64,000 nucleotides of DNA, taken from assembly GCA_014529385.2 (NCBI GenBank), contig CM043950.1, positions 82,594,843 to 82,658,842 on the forward strand, written 5' to 3'. A program made the position numbers and the translations under genes. The notes below the pieces were generated by a model, which was not told the DNA's origin, did no database searches, and was given only the letters and a program-made list of their open reading frames with translations. This DNA comes from Adiantum capillus-veneris. Lineage: Eukaryota > Streptophyta > Polypodiopsida > Polypodiales > Pteridaceae. Positions 1 through 9,267 of this stretch are shown here, one piece after another. Each line of letters opens with the position of its first letter. Within the stretch, counting starts at the first letter, position 1.

Positions 1-461
1 AGATTATCGAATAAGAACTCAAAAAACTTATCAAACGTGGATTTATACCGTATCAAGAACTCAGAATGGGTGTGTCCATTACTTATTGTGCCAAAAAAGA
101 ATGGGAAACTTCGAGTGTGTAGATTCAAGAAGGTTAATGAAGCCACTAGGAGAGATCACTTTTCATTGCCATCATTTCAGAACATGTACTTGAACGAATT
201 GCAGGAAAGGAAGCTTATAGCTTTTTAGATGGGTACTTTGGTTACAATCAAATCACGATTGCGCTAGAGGACCAAAAGATTAATAAACACTGCTTTTAGG
301 GAATATTTAAGAGATTTCTACGAAGATTTTTTAAGTGATCTTTGTGTTTATTCTTCATGGAAAAAACATCTATCATGTTTACGAAAAGTGTTTGAAAGGT
401 GCAGATTGTATCGCATCTCATCAAATCCTTTCAAATGCCAATTTTGGGTTAAACATGGAGT
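1..461 (+). pseudogene. Ty3/gypsy reverse transcriptase fragment (gypsy B family)
   Basis: A piece of a gypsy pol gene covering the finger and palm part of reverse transcriptase. Frame 1 from about 37 reads SEWVCPLLIVPKKNGKLRVC and then KKVNEATRRDHF; after a one-base frame slip near 175 it continues EHVLERIAGKEAYSFLDGY and GYNQITIALEDQK. After about position 280 a third frame reads NTAFREYLRDFYEDFLSDL and CRLYRISSNPFKCQFW. About 29 codons that normally lie between DQK and the NTAFREY segment (the block holding the conserved MPFGL and ATFQ motifs) are absent, and the palm motif that should read F-x-D-D is FLSD, so a catalytic Asp is Ser. It is nearly the same as the minus-strand copy at 34200-34660 and shares its deletion. 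It starts beyond the window edge and ends abruptly at 461. Confidence 0.88.
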
Positions 462-700
462 ACAACACAGAAAGAGATGCCCTCACTAACTACCCTGTGT
501 GGGTGGAGTTTCCGAACCTCCCTTTGCACTTCCATAATCACCTTTGGGTCATTGGGGCCCAACTAGGGAAAGTCCTACGGGGAAGACCTAGGGGGGAGTA
601 CATCCCTGCATGGCACCCACAGGTGCTCATAGAGATGGATACCTCTGTCGACCTCCCCCAGGAGATGGTAGTGGCTCTAGATGACTGAGAGTTATTTGTA
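462..700 (+). pseudogene. DUF4283-like fragment of a LINE ORF1
   Basis: Frame 2 reads YNTERDALTNYPVWVEFPNL, then LPLHFHNHLWVIGAQLGKVL and WHPQVLIEMDTSVDLPQE, ending at a stop at 686-688. The pattern P-V-W-V-x-F-P-N-L-P-L followed by an IG..LGK.L segment and an R/Q-V-x-I-E-M-D strand is what the DUF4283 domain of plant LINE ORF1 proteins and related retroelement proteins looks like. This domain is thought to bind RNA before a zinc knuckle; the knuckle is not present here. It is joined directly to the gypsy fragment at 461, and the open frame runs across the junction from 335, so an automatic gene finder would call a false chimeric protein. Family assignment is from motif memory only. Confidence 0.55.
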
Positions 701-733
701 ACTCATTAACCTATAATATGTGTGATGTGTGTG

Positions 734-740
<7 letters not shown>

Positions 741-822
<82 letters not shown>
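741..822. repeat. (TG)n microsatellite
   Basis: About 41 uninterrupted TG units, bounded by short TA/TGTA runs. The long His-Thr open frame on the minus strand here is an artefact of the repeat. Confidence 0.98.
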
Positions 823-826
<4 letters not shown>

Positions 827-1477
827 ATATATGTATAGAATTTACTAGAATCATTCAAGGTCAAGCTGCACTTTAGCATTCTAAAAGAATGGAATGCAAG
901 AGAAGTCAGGCCATGTGAAAATGTGAAATGAAAGGTGAAATAAAAAGATCCGTTTAATATTTTAAAACCAAAATAAAATTTAAGGTAAGTCTCAATCATT
1001 ACTGAAAACATTGAAAATATTCCTAACTCAACCCTCCTCTAAGGCTTCTTTTAGAAAGCCAAAAAGTGTAAGGTAGAGGTGCCAGTCAAAGTATGGGCCC
1101 CTCTTTAGAACCTGTCCTACCTCCAAAAAATATCACCAAAATGCACCAGATTAGAGATAAGAAAGCTTGAATGCTTTTGTGGCTAGCATAGCTTTTAGAG
1201 AATCTTGGCCATTGGATCACATGTTCAAGTCTTGTTGGCAGCTTTGTACCTAATTACCCCCTTGATGGATTTGCAACTCACCCCCATTTTTGTTACACAG
1301 GAAATCGTATTTTTGTATTGCATTTGAGGTAGCGAGCACCATTTGACTTGCTCATTTTTGCTGCAAATGCGCGCGCTCATGGTGCATCCTTTGCACCCTT
1401 CCCCACTCAAAATGGCTAACCGAAGCTCTTGCTAGATGTGTCAAGATTTCGGCGTCTCTAAATCGGCTCCTCTACCC

Positions 1478-1532
1478 TAGCTGAGTTGGTGAGACCTTTG
1501 TGATGTAACCCCAAGGTTGAGGGTTCGAGGTT
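1478..1532 (+). promoter_or_regulatory. tRNA-like Pol III A and B boxes
   Basis: A box TAGCTGAGTTGG at 1478-1489 and B box GGTTCGAGGTT at 1522-1532. The arms do not fold into a full tRNA cloverleaf, so this is a SINE-type promoter rather than a tRNA gene. Confidence 0.55.
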
Positions 1533-1569
1533 CACGAGTTGCGTTCTCTTGGGTGTATTATCCTCCTCT

Positions 1570-1572
<3 letters not shown>

Positions 1573-1601
<29 letters not shown>
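1573..1601. repeat. Poly(G) run
   Basis: 29 consecutive G on the plus strand, inside the retroposon-like insertion. It could form G-quadruplexes and is prone to length error in sequencing. Confidence 0.95.
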
Positions 1602-1603
<2 letters not shown>

Positions 1604-1955
1604 GGGAGTGGTTCTCACGGTTGCCCCTCGAGGGTGTAATGTACAACAATGTACAGTTGTAAATACATGATATGTGTATAGTTTCTCTGTACTACCTTCC
1701 CCGCGCTGATGGTGAAAAAAACAAGTGAAAGGGTCACGGTGGCTTTCTAAAACAATAAGAAAATGACAAAATCATTAGATCGAGTTTAACTAGAATTATA
1801 TAAGGTGAAGCAGTGGTCGGGAATGTCTCTTTTACTAAGCGAAGAAGCAAACCAAAAATACTAGCAATTTTTTTGAAATTTGTAAAATCTTTAACTAAGT
1901 TTTGACATTATTGCATTGGTTTTTCTTCTCTTTACCATGGTTTTCTCATTAATAA

Positions 1956-2007
<52 letters not shown>

Positions 2008-2213
2008 AGATAAATAAATAAATAAATTTACATATAAAATAAAAATAACTCATTAACATATATTATATATCTACTTTTTTTTTTGTGTGTATGTGTGCGT
2101 GTGTGTGTGTGAATAGATAAATAAATAAATAAATTTACATATATAATAAAAATAACTCATTAACATATATTATATATCTACTTATTTATATTGTGTGTGT
2201 ATGTGTGTGTGTA
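1956..2213. repeat. (TA)n(TG)n microsatellite and a two-unit tandem duplication
   Basis: 1956-2003 is a TA run passing into a TG run. About 1995-2100 is repeated at 2101-2210: each unit holds a TG tract, an AATA/ATAA-rich stretch, AATAACTCATTAACATATAT and another short TG tract. It lies at the join between the two copies of the 450-bp repeat. Confidence 0.85.
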
Positions 2214-2218
2214 ATTAT

Positions 2219-2663
2219 GCAAGGTGAAGCTTCACTTTATCATTCTAAAAGAATAGAATGCAAGAGAAGTCAAGCCATGTAAGGAAATGAAATGAAAGGT
2301 GAAATAAAAATATCCATTTAATACTTTAAAACCAAAATAACATTTAAGATAAGTCTCAATCAACATTGAAAATATGCATAACCCAACACTTCTCTAAGGC
2401 TTCTTTTAGAAAGCCAACAAGTGAAAAGGTCACGACTGCTTTTTAAAACAATAAGAAAGTGATAAAATCATTACATTGAGCTTAACTAGAATTACATAAG
2501 GCCAAGGATTGTTCAGGAATGTCTCTTTTATTAAGCGATCGAGTTTCCTCCTTCCAAAGAAGCGAACCGGAAACACTAGCAAAAATTTTAAATTTTATGG
2601 ACTTTTGAACTAAGTTCTCACATATTTCATCGGTTTTTCTTCTCTTTACCATGGTTTCCTCTT

Positions 2664-2672
<9 letters not shown>
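2219..2672. repeat. Uninterrupted copy 2 of the 450-bp dispersed repeat
   Basis: Direct repeat of the two halves flanking the insertion at 1069-1719. It gives the empty-site sequence for that insertion and runs into the (CA)n tract. Confidence 0.8.

Positions 2673-2706
<34 letters not shown>
2668..2706. repeat. (CA)n microsatellite
   Basis: About 19 CA units, ending 14 bases before the left end of the LTR at 2721. Confidence 0.97.
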
Positions 2707-2708
<2 letters not shown>

Positions 2709-2720
2709 TATGTATGTGTG

Positions 2721-3985
2721 TGTAGGGTGCTACAAAAGTGAATGTTGAACTTTGCTCAAGATGAGTGCTCCGAACTGTGCTCAAGGGTTCCTTTTACTTA
2801 CGGAAGGGAGAGTCTTCCGTTCCTTTAGTGAGAGATTGCAATGGACACATACAAAGTGGTGAACACTGTGAATGAAGGTGCTGAGACTGAGAGATAGAGA
2901 GAGAAGAATACGACACCATATTGTTGTCAAATTCTCCTCCGAAGGCCCCACTCTCTATGGCGAGAGCGTCTACTCTTGATTGCACAAATCTCTACAATGC
3001 TTGGACTTGCCAACGATGTCGACGACGATGAGGACGACGACGAGACGGACTAAAATCTGAAAATGCTAAGGACTGAAATCTGCAAATCTTTATCTGTTGC
3101 TGAATTCTAACTCTATGTCGGTGACGATGTCGATGATGATGGTGCGACGATAACGCGCTAAAAATGCAGATGCTGAAATCTGCGTTTTCCAGGCTGAATC
3201 TACAAACTACGTTGGATCTGACCGTGCGGCGAGGATCTGCTGCAGAAAGGTGAGATCTGCAAGGTTTGGGACTTCTTTTGCGGGTTCTAAATGCTAAAAA
3301 CTGAAAATGTTGAGTCTAGGGATGATTCCGTTGCGAAGATCTACAAAATGTTGAGGTTGATCTGCAAACCAAAAACGCTAGGGGCTGAATTCTTGTCCTT
3401 GTTGCAAAAGTTCTAGGCATCTGCTGTCCTATTGTTGCCGGGCTGTTGTGCAATGCAAGAACGCTAGGGCTGATCTGGGTATTGCTGTCGCTAGGAAACT
3501 GCAAGTGCTAAAAGCTGGCTGATTTATCTTTTGCTAAAAACGCTAGGTCTTGCCTGCTACAAAACGCTAGGGTTCCTCTGTTGGGGGTCTTGCTGAGAAG
3601 GTGCCTGTTGAGCAAGTGCTCCTGTTGCCTCTTCTGCCAGAAAGTGCTAGCGCTAGGTTTCTATATATACAAACTTAGCAAAATTGCCCTACCTAGTTTC
3701 CAACAAAAATCACTTAAAAATAATAAGCGAGAAATGTCAAAATAAGGGAAAATAGGTTTAATGGAGTGGAAAATGCTCCTGATGGGTTCTAACTGTAATC
3801 TGATGATCATGGTATGTGAAACCAGAGGATATGCATCTACTCTAAGTATCTGGGCATGCACGGTTTGCGAATAGACTCACAAAAGTACCAGATTGCTTCC
3901 TATTCTAGATTGACTTGACTGAACTTAACCCTGGTCATGCTGTAGCTTGTCCACGGACACATAGGGTTGGATGTGTCACGTGACA
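2721..3985 (-). repeat. 3' LTR, complete (1265 bp)
   Basis: Plus-strand copy starts TGTAGGGTG and ends CACGTGACA, giving the TG...CA ends of an LTR. The minus-strand start TGTCACGTGACA is itself a palindrome around the CACGTG core (a G-box, a common plant promoter element). The LTR holds many copies of a short AACGCTAGG-like motif spaced through 3290-3660. Confidence 0.85.
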
Positions 3986-3999
3986 TTCCCTCCTTTTCT
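3986..3999 (-). promoter_or_regulatory. Polypurine tract of the minus-strand LTR element
   Basis: Plus strand TTCCCTCCTTTTCT, i.e. a run of purines on the minus strand directly before the 3' LTR, where plus-strand DNA synthesis would be primed. Confidence 0.75.
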
Positions 4000-4669
4000 A
4001 AGTGAGGTATTGGTACCGAACTGTATGGCGTCGAGAGAGATCGCAAAGAAGGTCTAGAATCTTGGAAAGGACTCTTCGCCGGCCTACCTTGATGTGTGGG
4101 TCATGCGATACTTGAACTTCATAAAGGTCTACAACGCTTGCTTCTTTGGGCCGCGCCGAAAGCGACACAAAGTCTTCTGTGGCTCCTTCGATGCTTTAAC
4201 ATCGTCTATATTCATGCGTCTACCTTCATCAAGAATCTCCGAAGCTAAAAATTCCTGAAACCACTTCCAACAAAACATGAATATACCCATTCCATGTCAA
4301 GTGATTGGAAAAAGACTATTCCTTCAAAAAACTATGCATGCAATGCAGATGAACAAAGTGACGGAGTGCCAAACTGTTCATAAAACACACGCAAACAATG
4401 GGGTCGAATCTTGACTTTCTGATCTAAATCTATCAACTGTGGCAAGGAAGAGACATGGAATGTGACTTCCTTGAATGTATACTTTTCAGCTTTTCATGAG
4501 TAATTCACATACATTTGTACTCATTCATTAATGAATCGTGCTCAACGTACAATATATCATGCCTAGGAAAAGGGATCACATAAAGACGCTGACTAAAATA
4601 CAGGAAAGCATCATGAATGAATCACTCAAACAATGCGTGTTGACTAATCATTCGAACACATAATACTTC
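4000..4669 (-). other. 3' untranslated interior of the LTR element
   Basis: Non-coding stretch between the gag-like stop and the polypurine tract. No pol motif is seen in any frame. Confidence 0.6.
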
Positions 4670-5335
4670 CTATGCGGAGTCTCTGGACCTAGGCTCGAGA
4701 TCCAAAATCGGTTCTTCGTGTGGGATCGAATCTACAATGAGGTTAACTTCACTAGAAAAAGTATCAACTAAACCATCATCCTTGTGAACAATCACATCAT
4801 CTTCCTTCAAATCATCATGCTCGTGAATAATAATATCTTGATCATGCAAATCATCATGCTTGTGAATAATCACATCTTGATCATGCAATTCATCATGCTT
4901 GTCATTATCCTTCAAATCATCATGCTTATCATCATCATTCAAATCATCCTGCTCATTATTATCAACCGAATCATGTGTGTCGTGCTTTGAAGAAGAATAA
5001 ACTGAGAGAGTCTCCTTTTCCCGAATCTCTTGCATCTGTGCCTGCACTCGAGAAAAGAATCGGAACAAGGCGGCTTTCCTTTCGTTGTGCTCATGCTCTA
5101 TGGCTGCCATTCTTTCTTTGTGTTCATGCTGTATTTTTGCTTTTCTTGCTTCGCGTTCTAACTTGCTATCCATAAACATCTGCTCCAACTCCTCCATAGG
5201 AGTTAGTGCAATCCTTGGCGTAGATGGGGAAGAGGGAGGGTTGGAAAAACCTCCTGGTCGGGAAAATTCTTCTTCGCCAACTCCATGCTCATCACCTTCA
5301 TGCAAAGTATCCATTCCGCTTCGGGTGATGACCAT
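4670..5335 (-). CDS. Gag-like Asp/His-rich protein of the LTR element
   Basis: An open 221-residue frame starting MVITRSGMDTLHEGDEHG. Residues 20-45 are Pro/Ser-rich; about 45-105 are strongly charged and probably helical or coiled coil (repeated EHKER and EHNERKA segments); the C-terminal half is built from repeated HDDL(H/K) units with DQD and IIIH spacers, encoded by a DNA minisatellite. No zinc knuckle, protease or membrane segment is seen. It sits where gag belongs, about 430 bases from the PBS, and is the only ORF of the element. Whether it builds a particle is unknown: it does not show the usual retrotransposon-gag core. The first ATG follows the leader and was kept as start. The frame is intact, which is unusual for this window. 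Confidence 0.6.
   Translation of the reverse strand: MVITRSGMDTLHEGDEHGVGEEEFSRPGGFSNPPSSPSTPRIALTPMEELEQMFMDSKLEREARKAKIQHEHKERMAAIEHEHNERKAALFRFFSRVQAQMQEIREKETLSVYSSSKHDTHDSVDNNEQDDLNDDDKHDDLKDNDKHDELHDQDVIIHKHDDLHDQDIIIHEHDDLKEDDVIVHKDDGLVDTFSSEVNLIVDSIPHEEPILDLEPRSRDSA
4785..4965 (-). repeat. Minisatellite encoding HDDL repeats
   Basis: Imperfect units around the word AATCATCATGCT recur about every 24 to 45 bases on the plus strand. They keep frame and code the His-Asp-rich tail of the gag-like protein. Confidence 0.8.
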
Positions 5336-5339
5336 CCAC

Positions 5340-5767
5340 TAAAGTCTTGGGTTCTTAAGTTCACAAGGAACTTGGGATCTTGTGGGTCTTGGGTTCTTGG
5401 GTTCTTGGGGGTCTTGAGGTTCTTCTTTCGCTTGCAATCTGTATAAGAGAAGGATCTTCTCTTCACCCAAGCTCTTCTCTTTTCCGCGGGCGCACCCCTT
5501 GGCAGCCTTGCGCTCACACCAAGGTTGCTTTTTCCCACATCACGTCGATTGGCCGGCCGCTAAGTGCATGGTCCGCTCTCATGAGTGAATAGAAGCACAA
5601 GGGGAGGCTGGACAAGCCCTTCGTTCTTGGGTTTCCTGTCTCTCTTCAAAAACATGATTAGGAATCGACACGCCCAAGTGGACTTGGGTTACGTGCGACC
5701 GCAACAAGCAAAAAAAATTCTCTGGTTCTTGTGGTTCTTTCCTTGAGTGATACACAACACTACCAAA
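5340..5767 (-). other. Leader of the LTR element, conserved with the one at 9466-9909
   Basis: Untranslated leader between PBS and gag-like ORF. On the minus strand it holds GTGGGAAAAAGCAACCTTGG, then GCGCAAGGC and GCCAAGGGGTGC, all found again in the leader of the plus-strand element near 9850-9900. A CCTTGG...CCAAGG pair could form a hairpin. Near 5370-5420 is a short repeat of TTCTTGGG words. Confidence 0.7.
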
Positions 5768-5779
5768 GCTCTGATACCA
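5768..5779 (-). promoter_or_regulatory. Primer-binding site for initiator tRNA-Met
   Basis: Plus strand GCTCTGATACCA, the exact complement of TGGTATCAGAGC, one base from the end of the 5' LTR. This is the standard plant iMet PBS and fixes the element's orientation. Confidence 0.92.
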
Positions 5780-5780
5780 A

Positions 5781-6880
5781 TGTAAGGTGGAGTGGAATGA
5801 ATGTTGAACTTTGTTCAAGATGAGTGCTCCGAACTGTGCTCAAGGGTTTCTTTTACTTACGGAAGGGAGAGCCTTCCGTTCCTTTAGTGAGAGAGTTCTA
5901 TGGACACATACAAAGTGGTGAACACTGTGAATGAAGGTGCTGAGACTGAGAGATAGAGAGAGAAGAATATGACACCAGAATGTTGTCAAACTCTCCTCCG
6001 AAGGCCCCACTCTCTATGGCGAGAGCGGTCTACTATTGATTGCACAAATCTCTACAATGCTTGGACTTGCCAACGATGTCGACGACGACGAGACGGGTTG
6101 AAATCTGAAAATGCTAAGGGTTGAAAGCTGCAAATCTTTATTTGCTGAATTCCGACTCTATGTCGGTGACGATGTCGATGAAGACGATGCGACGATGATG
6201 CACTGAAAACGCAAATGCTGAAATCTGCGTTGTCCGGGTTGAATCTGCAAACTGCGCTGGATTTGATCGTGCGGCGAGGATCTGCTGCGGGAAGGTGAGA
6301 TCTACGAGGTTTGGGACTTCTTCTGTGGGTTCTAACTGCTGAAAGCTGAAAACGCTGAGTCTAGGGCTGATTCCGTTGTGAAGATCTAGCAAAACACTGA
6401 AGTTGATTTGCAAACCAAAAATGCTAGGGGCTGAATTCTTGTCCTTGTTGCAAAAACGCTAGGGATCTCTTGTCCTGTTGTTGCCGGGCTGCTCTGCAAT
6501 GTAAAAATGCCAAGGTTGATCTAGGTACTACTGTCGCCAGGAAAGTGCAAGTACAAAACTCTGGTTGATTTGTCTTTTGCTGAAAACGCTAGGTCTTGCC
6601 TGTTGCAAAACGCTAGAGTTCCTCTGTTGGGGGTCTTGCTGAGAAGGTGCCTGTTGAGCAAGTGCTTCTGCTGTCTCTTCTGCCAGAAAGTGCTAGCGCT
6701 AGGTTTCTATATATACAAACTTAGCAAAATTGCCCTACCTAGTTTCTCACAAAAGTCACTTAAAAATAATAACCGAAAAATGTCAAAAATAGGGAAAATA
6801 GGTTTAATGCACTGGAAAATGCTCCTTGTGGGTTCTGGCTGTAATCTTATGATCATGCTATGTGCAACCAGAGGATATGC
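5781..6880 (-). repeat. 5' LTR, truncated
   Basis: Matches 2721 to about 3840 (TGTAAGGTGG at its left end). The match stops at the word GAGGATATGCA; the last 105 or so bases of the LTR, which would hold its start and part of the promoter region, are missing. Confidence 0.85.
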
Positions 6881-7081
6881 ACCACACCACAGTGGATCGG
6901 GAGATCAACACCGACTTTCACATATAGTCAGGAGATTGTAGAGTATACAGATGCATACACTTACCTTGGGGTTGTCTTCACTTGGCCGAGGTTTTCTTTG
7001 GGGAGAGCAGCAGAGACTAGAGTGACTAGAGCTTTTGCAACCTTGGGAGGCTTGGAGAGGATGTGTTTGCATTTTCTTTGA
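6881..7081 (+). pseudogene. LINE reverse transcriptase C-terminal fragment
   Basis: Reads EIVEYTDAYTYLGVVFTWPR, then FSLGRAAETRVTRAFATLGG and LERMC before a stop. The pattern E-Y-x-D-x-Y-x-Y-L-G-V-x-F followed by an Ala/Arg-rich helix and L-x-R-M-C is typical of the segment just after the catalytic domain of plant non-LTR retrotransposon RTs. Only about 65 residues remain. It abuts the truncated LTR at 6880; either the LINE inserted there or a deletion joined the two. Confidence 0.7.
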
Positions 7082-7446
7082 CATTACTGTTTAGACGGTA
7101 CCAAGGGAACCGCGCTGAAGTCCCTAGTCTATTTCTAGAACCATCTTTTTTCTGGACTTATTGTACTCTCATATTTGGTACTAGTGTATTTAAACAGCAT
7201 GATAGCTGGTTATGAATTTATAAAACCAAAGTATCCCCATATTGCAAGTTTGTGAATGCCCATGAGTATGATTATGCCTTCTCAACAGAGATTGTTTAGT
7301 GTCTACAGATTCTGGAAGTTTTAGAATATTTTTTCAAGCAATGTTTTAGCAGAGTTTAGAGAGAGACAATACGGTGTTTGATTAAACATCGTTCATTTAG
7401 TAGGTCTTTGAATAAAGAGTGAGAAGAGAAAAAGATTTAACAACAT
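7082..7446. other. No gene recognised
   Basis: Moderately AT-rich sequence after the LINE fragment. No convincing reading frame, repeat or promoter was seen. Confidence 0.5.
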
Positions 7447-7738
7447 AGAAACAATTCCAAGAGACCTAAAAGATATATTTGACGTGTTTTGAACCCAAGA
7501 CCTATACTTTAGAGAGAATTAGCATAATCAAGAAAAAAAATTAATGTGTAGGAACCATTTCAAGAGACATAAAAGATCTATTTGAGATTTGAGGTGTCAT
7601 GAACCCAAAACCTATACTCCAAAGGGAACTAGGATAATCAAGAAAAAACTTTGACGTCATAAGAACCATTTCAAGATACCTAAAAGATCTATTTGAGGTG
7701 TCTTGAACCCAAGACCTATACTCGAGAGAGAACCGGGA
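7447..7738. repeat. Three-unit tandem repeat, unit about 103-111 bp
   Basis: Units start at 7447, 7550 and 7661. Each has ACCATTTCAAGA(G/T)AC, TAAAAGATCTATTTGA, TGAACCCAAGACCTATACT and GATAATCAAGAAAAAA in order. Non-coding. Confidence 0.85.
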
Positions 7739-8097
7739 CCAGGGCTAGAAAAATACATTTTTCCTAACCGAAGAAAATAAGGGCAAAGTTGAAATTCTAC
7801 CAGTTTTTAGGTCAAATTTTAAAACTTATGTAAATTTACTGGTTTTTCTTCGAGGCAAGCTCAAAATCTAACCGGGATTTTGTGATTTTAGCCGGTTAAA
7901 ATACACTGCACCCCGGTTTTTTTCTAACACCGACTGGGACAACCAAGAAATTTTTTTAACATCGTATGCAATTATTTTTTTTGTTCATCGGAAGGGCAAT
8001 TGTAAATTTTTCCCTTAAAGGCAGAAGGGCATAAGGTGCACATGCCTATCATTAGAGTGAGTTTGAAAAGTGCTTGCAAAATGTCAGGTTTCTGGCT
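7739..8097. other. No gene recognised
   Basis: AT-rich, with several ACCGG/CCGGTT words between 7735 and 7930. Nothing functional identified. Confidence 0.5.
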
Positions 8098-8510
8098 CGC
8101 CCAAGTGAAGAGATGCATTGACTTCATCACGACATGCTCAAGATGAAATGCAAATGCGTATGCAACAAATAGCAGCCTGCTTGACAGAGCAGGTTAAGGA
8201 CGTTGACAAGACCCTTGATGAACTAACCCAGATTTCAAAAGGGGACGCAGCCTAAACAAGATCATCTACAGGAGCATGACAGATGGCCTGCTCAAGGCAA
8301 ATGAACCTGACAAGCATCTTTGCTAAGCATTGTGTCATAGTAATCCTAGATGCTAAGAAGTGCTTGCAAACCAGATACACCTTACGTACAGGAGCCTTTA
8401 AAAAAGTTCACAAGGCCCTGATACACCTTGATGTATCAGCCTTAAGGCAGTACGAGCATAATGAAGAACAACAACTTGATAGATGTATTGTCGATGTCGA
8501 AAGCTAATGA
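8098..8510 (+). pseudogene. Unidentified coding-like relic
   Basis: Three successive frames give sensible protein with little repetition. About 8115-8252 reads ALTSSRHAQDEMQMRMQQIA then CLTEQVKDVDKTLDELTQIS before a stop; a shifted frame then reads NKIIYRSMTDGLLKANEPDK; 8283-8507 reads MNLTSIFAKHCVIVILDAKK, TRYTLRTGAFKKVHKALIHL and SALRQYEHNEEQQLDRCIVD. The first part looks helical (heptad-like). The pieces line up as one protein broken by frameshifts. No introns are seen, which would fit a processed pseudogene, but I do not recognise the family. A degraded transposon ORF remains possible. Confidence 0.35.
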
Positions 8511-9267
8511 ATTTGATGAGGCCCACCGTTCACTATAGGGTGTGTAAGAGCTTCGTGAAGCGAAGTGTCACCATAATCCTCGCATGCTGTATGGTCTGCA
8601 TAAAACATGCAAGGCCAGAATCAGTTATGTAAAGCCATTGAAAAGCCTTTGCAAGATTGTAGGCGTACAGGTTACGGCTGATGAGTTGTGAAAGAGGAAG
8701 GGCTCTTGCAACCAATGCTGCTGGCTGTAGACTTCTGTAATTATCAAGAATGGTTATGAGAGGAGTCATTTCTGTCATTGGCATGACTGCCCACATGTTT
8801 TTTTTGATACCTGTGATTCAAGGGAGGAAACCCTTGCTTGCTGGGAGTAGATGCAGTCGAAGGGATTGCTGGCGATGAGCACTTGCTTGCTGTATGAGAA
8901 TGTGTAGGTGTTGATCCGGAGGTAGCTGATTACATGCCGAGGATATCTCTCTCTAGCCCTGTACGTAGCTTCATCTATATATGTAGTATGTTCTCTGCCT
9001 GCTGAAGGGAACTTACTTGGTAAAACTCTCAAGGTGTCTATCAGGATATTGCTTATACCACACTTGTCACACGTTATGAATGTTGTCAAGCAGCATTCAC
9101 TTGCTCATCTTCCATTCTTGAACTTGAGAAGCCCTTTGAAATTCTTAGAAATTTGGTGAGAGTAATAGTAAGCAGATCAGCCTCAGAATTGACCGAGTTA
9201 GCCGATGCCGAAGCTAGAGTAGATTAAATGACAAGCAATGCTCTCATTCCAAGTGTGTCATTGAGCT

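Larger units (their letters stand above)
1069..1719 (+). mobile_element. A-tailed retroposon-like insertion with internal Pol III boxes
   Basis: Comparison with the uninterrupted copy at 2219-2672 shows that this block is inserted sequence. It is flanked by AAAAAGTG (1061-1068) and AACAAGTG (1720-1727), an 8-bp target duplication with one mismatch, and it ends in a run of A just before the right duplication. Inside are TAGCTGAGTTGG (1478-1489, fits the tRNA A box) and GGTTCGAGG (1522-1530, fits the B box) separated by about 33 bases, as in tRNA-derived SINEs. The boxes sit about 410 bases from the left end, farther than a simple SINE allows, so the block may be a composite or carry an older SINE inside a larger retroposon. 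Confidence 0.55.
838..1955. repeat. Interrupted copy 1 of a 450-bp dispersed repeat
   Basis: The segments 838-1068 and 1720-1955 together match 2219-2672 (shared words: CATTCTAAAAGAAT, GCAAGAGAAGTCA, CTAAGGCTTCTTTTAGAAAG, TTCTTCTCTTTACCATGG). The copy is split by the 651-bp insertion at 1069-1719. No coding capacity is visible in it. Identity is roughly 85 to 90 percent by eye. Confidence 0.8.
2721..6880 (-). mobile_element. Non-autonomous LTR retrotransposon (LARD/TR-GAG type), 5' LTR truncated
   Basis: Two direct repeats (2721-3985 and 5781-6880) bound a 1.8-kb interior. A complement of the initiator-tRNA-Met primer-binding site lies at 5768-5779 beside the right repeat and a polypyrimidine run lies at 3986-3999 beside the left one, so the element reads on the minus strand with its 5' LTR on the right. 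The interior holds only one gag-like ORF (4670-5335) and a leader; there is no protease, RT, RNase H or integrase, so movement would need another element's proteins. The 5' LTR lacks its first 105 or so bases and is joined to a LINE piece at 6881, which removed one target duplication. The left flank is a TG tract. Confidence 0.85.

Noticed and set aside
706-1011. Minus-strand ORF with long His-Thr stretch
   Set aside because: It is a translation of the (TG)n microsatellite and its flanks.
1478-1532. Complete tRNA gene
   Set aside because: Only A and B boxes are present; acceptor and anticodon arms do not pair.
5203-5538. 111-residue minus-strand ORF overlapping the gag-like gene
   Set aside because: It mainly reads the leader, with TTCTTGGG repeats, and overlaps the better gag-like frame.
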